From an uncultured Oscillibacter sp. (GTDB taxonomy: Bacteria; Bacillota; Clostridia; Oscillospirales; Oscillospiraceae): a stretch of 7,309 nt of DNA. The position numbers and the translations under genes are program-made. Each line of letters opens with the position of its first letter. The first letter of the stretch is position 1. Of this stretch, positions 4,631 through 7,309 are shown one piece after another. The stretch lies in the NCBI GenBank assembly GCA_905233795.1, contig CAJOFP010000215.1, positions 1 through 7,309 of the forward strand. The letters run 5' to 3'. The notes under the pieces are model-generated. The model worked only from the letters and a program-made list of their open reading frames with translations. It had not been told where the DNA came from and did not search any database.

Positions 4631-6270
4631 TCGCCATTACGTTTGACGACGGCCCGTCGAATAACACGCCGGTATTATTAGACGGTCTGGAAGAGCGCGG
4701 CGCGGTGGCGACGTTCTTTATGTGCGGCATGAACGGCAGTCACGGCGTGGTCAAACACGCGGATTTGTTAGACCGTATGTATTCGCTGGGCTGTCAGTTG
4801 GCCAATCACTCTTACAGACATCCCAATTTTACGAAAATCTCAACGGATCAAATGCAAAGCGAACTGGGCGGCGTGGAGCCGTATATTTACGGCGCGGTCG
4901 GCGAGGAATATCTGGAAGTCGTGAGAATCCCCGGCGGATCGAATACGGAACGCATTCGCGGCGCGGTCGCCCATCCGATGATTACATGGAACGTCGATCC
5001 GTTTGACTGGCGGGACAGAAACGAGGAAATCGTCTATCAGCGCATTATGGAACGCGCCGTGGACGGCGGGATTATTTTATTACATGATTTATATCCCACC
5101 AGTATCGCGGCGGGACTGCGCGCCATTGATTCTCTGCGCGAACAGGGTTACGAATTTGTAACGGTGTCGGAACTGTTCCGGCGGCGCGGCGTATATCTGG
5201 AAAATCATGTCGTGTACAGCGGCGCGCCCGCGAACGGGACGGATTTAGGCCCCTATAACGGCCCGTCCATGACGGTATCCGTAGAGCCCGGAAGCGGAAA
5301 CACGCTGGTTTCAATCCAAGACCCGGAAGAGAATATCACGTCGATTCACTATACGACGGACGGAAGCGCGCCGACGTTAAGAAGCCCGTTATATACCGGC
5401 CCCGTTGCCGTCGAGGGTGACACGACAATCCGCGCCGCCGGTTTTGACAGATTCGCCACCCGGACGCAAATCAACGAGAAATTAATACACGCCGGAACCG
5501 CCGCGCCCCGGATTGAATCCGTTGCGAAAGGCAAAATCAATTTATCCTGCGCGACGGACGGCGCGAGTATATATTATACGACGGACGGCAGTGATCCGCG
5601 TTTATCCGGTGAAAAATATACCGGCGCGATTGCCCCCGGCAATATCACACAGGCTGTGGCGGTCGTCCCCGGACGCGCCAGAAGCGATGTGATGAAAATT
5701 ATCAAGACTTCGGACGGTTCTTTGTTCCGGGATATTGATCCCGACGCGTGGTATTTTCCCGCGCTGGATCAGGTTGTGAAATCCGGCTGGATGGGCAGCG
5801 TGGGCGATTATTTATTCGCGCCGAATAACGCCGTCACCCGCGCCGCGCTGGTGAGTATTTTATACAGACTGGAAAAAAATCCGAGCGTGAAAAACATCAC
5901 GCATAATTTCCAAGATGTCCCGGAAGATTCATGGTACGCGGCGGCGGTCGCGTGGGCGTCGGCGAACGGGATTGTAAAGGGCAGAAGCGAGACAAAATTT
6001 GACCCGTCGGGGATTATCACGCGCCAACAGGCGGCGACGATTTTATATCGCTACGCTGAATTTTCTAACCGCATGGGCAACGGTTCCGGGAGTTTATATT
6101 CTTATTCGGATGAAAATATTGTGGCGCCGTATGCCCGCGCCGGTATGGAATGGTGTGAAAGCAACGGTTTACTGTCCGACGGCGTCCCGGAGGGCGTTCT
6201 TGACCCGGACGGACGTCTGACCCGCGCCCAATGCGCCTGTATGATTTACAAACTCAGCGAAATTCAATAA
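4618..6270 (+). CDS. Surface polysaccharide deacetylase: NodB domain, two chitobiase C-terminal-like repeats, three SLH domains
   Basis: Residues 1-190 are a NodB-type deacetylase, which removes acetyl groups from N-acetylated sugars such as peptidoglycan or exopolysaccharide. All motifs are present: Thr-Phe-Asp-Asp-Gly-Pro (8-13), His64-x3-His68, Arg-Ile-Pro-Gly (103-106), Trp-Asn-Val-Asp-Pro-Phe-Asp-Trp (124-131), and Leu-Leu-His-Asp (154-157). Two repeats with Tyr-Thr-Thr-Asp-Gly-Ser (245-250 and 320-325) resemble chitobiase/hexosaminidase C-terminal domains. Three SLH domains follow (about 369-420, 430-481, 494-548), each with Thr-Arg-x-(Ala/Gln) (407, 468, 535), the signature that binds pyruvylated cell-wall polymer. 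The protein should thus sit outside the cell, anchored to the wall. The frame opens at a TTG (4618) with no ribosome binding site; the true start is probably the ATG at 4532 through a frameshift, so secretion depends on whether that lesion is real. Confidence 0.88.
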   Translation: MYKLIAITFDDGPSNNTPVLLDGLEERGAVATFFMCGMNGSHGVVKHADLLDRMYSLGCQLANHSYRHPNFTKISTDQMQSELGGVEPYIYGAVGEEYLEVVRIPGGSNTERIRGAVAHPMITWNVDPFDWRDRNEEIVYQRIMERAVDGGIILLHDLYPTSIAAGLRAIDSLREQGYEFVTVSELFRRRGVYLENHVVYSGAPANGTDLGPYNGPSMTVSVEPGSGNTLVSIQDPEENITSIHYTTDGSAPTLRSPLYTGPVAVEGDTTIRAAGFDRFATRTQINEKLIHAGTAAPRIESVAKGKINLSCATDGASIYYTTDGSDPRLSGEKYTGAIAPGNITQAVAVVPGRARSDVMKIIKTSDGSLFRDIDPDAWYFPALDQVVKSGWMGSVGDYLFAPNNAVTRAALVSILYRLEKNPSVKNITHNFQDVPEDSWYAAAVAWASANGIVKGRSETKFDPSGIITRQQAATILYRYAEFSNRMGNGSGSLYSYSDENIVAPYARAGMEWCESNGLLSDGVPEGVLDPDGRLTRAQCACMIYKLSEIQ

Positions 6271-6287
6271 TTTTTATTAATTTTAAT

Positions 6288-6548
6288 CCCCTGTCCCCCG
6301 GTTGACGTTGTTTATGTGAACCTCACCCCCTGTCCCCCTCTCCTAAAAAGGAGAGGGGGGACGCAAAATTAAAAATTTTCTCTGAAATATATAAATTTAT
6401 ATTATTTTTTAATATTTTAAGCGAAAATTTAAAAATTGCGTTCCCCTCTCCTTTTAGGAGAGGGGACAGGGGAGAGGTTCAGAATAAAAGCGCGGGAGAG
6501 GGGACAGGAGAGAGGTTCAAATGAAATAAAAAGCAAGGGGACAGGTTC
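6288..6548. repeat. Cluster of GC-rich palindromic repeat copies, whole and partial
   Basis: Five related units share the core GAACCT...CCTGTCCCC or its inverse: 6288-6299 (fragment), 6318-6362, 6442-6480 (inverse), 6494-6518 (inverse, degenerate) and 6536-6548 (inverse, short). The last three all end in GGTTC. They fill the 318-base gap between the deacetylase and the next gene, which otherwise holds only A/T-rich sequence. Open frames on the minus strand here are by-products of the repeat. Confidence 0.8.
6318..6480. mobile_element. MITE-like inverted-repeat element
   Basis: The left arm (6318-6380, 63 bases) and the right arm (6423-6480, 58 bases) are near-perfect inverses over their full length and flank a 42-base A/T core. 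Each arm is also a hairpin: 6332-6344 with 6349-6362, and 6442-6452 with 6456-6466. No transposase gene and no clear target-site duplication are visible. It could be a miniature non-autonomous element, a REP-type doublet, or a palindrome that also ends transcription of the deacetylase gene. Confidence 0.55.
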
Positions 6549-6588
6549 ACGCGATAAAATAAAATAAAGGAGTGAATAATATTTAAAT

Positions 6589-7113
6589 ATGTATGAGATA
6601 GAAACGGCGTATAATGGCAAAGCGTTGAAAGCGATAGCGCGGACGGCGCGGAAAACAATTCGGAAACGGTGGGATATAATCTCAAAAATAATCGGCTGTA
6701 TCGCGCTTGTCTTCGCGTTTTTGATTACGGCGTTATATTTAATCTGGGATGAATTGGAATTTGATTTGAATAATATAATTATTTTAATCGGCGGGATTTT
6801 TATATTAGTCAGCATGATATGGCAGGATGATTTCAACGCGTGGATCGGAAAAGCGCGGACGTATCAGGCGGGCGCGACGGCAAAACAAATTTTTCAGGAC
6901 GATAAATATATTATTATTTCGCCGGGCGTCACGGGCGAATGGGCCTATAATACGATTAAGATATTCGCCGAGACAAAAGATTATTTTGTGTTTATTCTGG
7001 ATAAAAATCACGGGCAGATTATGGATAAAGCCGGATTTCAAAAGGGTTCGCCGGATGAGTTTCGGGATTTTATTATTAATAAAACCGGATTGGAAGTAAA
7101 ATATATTAAATAA
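6589..7113 (+). CDS. YcxB-like membrane protein
   Basis: This 174-residue protein has a basic N-terminus, two membrane helices at about 32-53 and 61-78, and a soluble C-terminal domain. The C-terminal half has the pattern of YcxB-type proteins: a Tyr-Ile-Ile-Ile-Ser-Pro strand (107-112), Glu-Trp-Ala-Tyr-Asn-Thr-Ile (117-123), Glu-Thr-Lys-Asp-Tyr-Phe-Val-Phe (128-135), a lysine/phenylalanine step, and Asp-Glu-Phe-Arg-Asp-Phe-Ile (156-162). The function of this family is unknown to me. It has no enzyme motif. The ATG at 6589 is the first possible start after an in-frame stop at 6577; its ribosome binding site AAAGGAGTG (6566-6574) is a little far away, at 14 bases. It follows the repeat cluster directly and is probably transcribed alone or with valS, 92 A/T-only bases downstream. 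Confidence 0.72.
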   Translation: MYEIETAYNGKALKAIARTARKTIRKRWDIISKIIGCIALVFAFLITALYLIWDELEFDLNNIIILIGGIFILVSMIWQDDFNAWIGKARTYQAGATAKQIFQDDKYIIISPGVTGEWAYNTIKIFAETKDYFVFILDKNHGQIMDKAGFQKGSPDEFRDFIINKTGLEVKYIK

Positions 7114-7205
7114 TAAAAAAATAAAAATAATATAAAAAATTAAATTTAAATTTTATATTATTTATATTTATATTTAATATTATTTATATTTAAGGGGTGA
7201 AAAAA

Positions 7206-7309
7206 ATGATGGGTCAGGAATTGCCGAAGATATACGATCCGCAAAAGACGGAAAATAAAATATATAAAATGTGGGAGGAGGCCGGATGTTTCAAAGCGGA
7301 GCCGGATTC
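7206..7309 (+). CDS. valS: Valine--tRNA ligase, N-terminal start (partial)
   Basis: The window contains the first 34 codons. The sequence Glu-Leu-Pro-Lys-Ile-Tyr-Asp-Pro followed by Glu-Asn-Lys-Ile-Tyr-Lys-Met-Trp and Phe-Lys-Ala-Glu-Pro-Asp is the typical opening of bacterial ValRS, which charges tRNA-Val. AAGGGGTG (7192-7199) lies 6 bases before the ATG at 7206 and 9 before the adjoining ATG at 7209, so either could be used. Upstream are 92 bases of nearly pure A/T without a T-box leader, which often controls this gene in Gram-positive bacteria; control may lie further upstream or be absent. Confidence 0.92.
   Translation, partial: MMGQELPKIYDPQKTENKIYKMWEEAGCFKAEPD

Noticed and set aside
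6302..6307. TTGACG as a -35 element
   Set aside because: No -10 sequence is present 15-19 bases downstream, where the repeat begins.
6288..6548. CRISPR array
   Set aside because: The units are palindromic, uneven in length and orientation, and have no uniform spacers.
6429..6836. 135-codon minus-strand frame with repeated Leu-Ser-Pro-Val-Pro-Ser-Pro
   Set aside because: The repeated peptide is just the translated palindromic repeat, and the rest is antisense to the YcxB-like gene.
7114..7205. T-box leader for valS
   Set aside because: The 92-base spacer is nearly pure A/T, is too short, and lacks the conserved T-box sequence.

Overview
The window looks like a chromosomal segment from an anaerobic, Gram-positive-type bacterium, most likely a member of the Bacillota (Clostridia or a relative). 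The evidence is a class III (oxygen-sensitive) ribonucleotide reductase with its activase, an RNase Y gene, a zinc-type ribosomal protein L31, a surface protein with three S-layer homology domains, and strong AGGAGG-type ribosome binding sites. Base composition is sharply two-state: genes are moderately GC-rich with many GCG, CGC and CGG codons, while most spacers are almost pure A and T, interrupted by isolated GC-rich hairpins.

Layout. Bases 1-871 (+) carry the anaerobic nucleotide reduction operon: the 3' end of nrdD, a separate 53-codon gene, and nrdG. The small gene carries the glycyl-radical tail of NrdD (Arg-Ile-Thr-Gly-Tyr-Leu), so the radical domain is detached from the catalytic subunit. 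It has its own Shine-Dalgarno sequence and overlaps nrdG by 8 bases. A long hairpin (893-960) separates this operon from a convergent N-acetylmuramoyl-L-alanine amidase gene with a C-terminal SH3b domain (1025-1771, -). A spacer with a good promoter and a possible structured leader leads to rny (2155-3664, +). This gene is broken: about 44 bases of the HD domain are missing, which splits it into two reading frames. After another hairpin and an extended -10 promoter comes rpmE (4051-4254), closed by a textbook terminator.

Bases 4532-6270 encode a polysaccharide deacetylase (NodB fold) followed by two chitobiase C-terminal-like repeats and three SLH domains. Its signal peptide lies in a different frame from the rest, so there is a second likely lesion. 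Bases 6288-6548 hold a cluster of GC-rich inverted repeats resembling a small non-autonomous palindromic element. A two-helix membrane protein of YcxB type follows (6589-7113), and the window ends in the first codons of valS.

The genes are mostly independent housekeeping or cell-envelope units and do not form one pathway. The exception is the nrdD / glycyl-radical peptide / nrdG operon, which makes dNTPs without oxygen. The detached radical domain is the most interesting biology here. The two broken genes need a read-level check, because they may be assembly errors or real gene damage.
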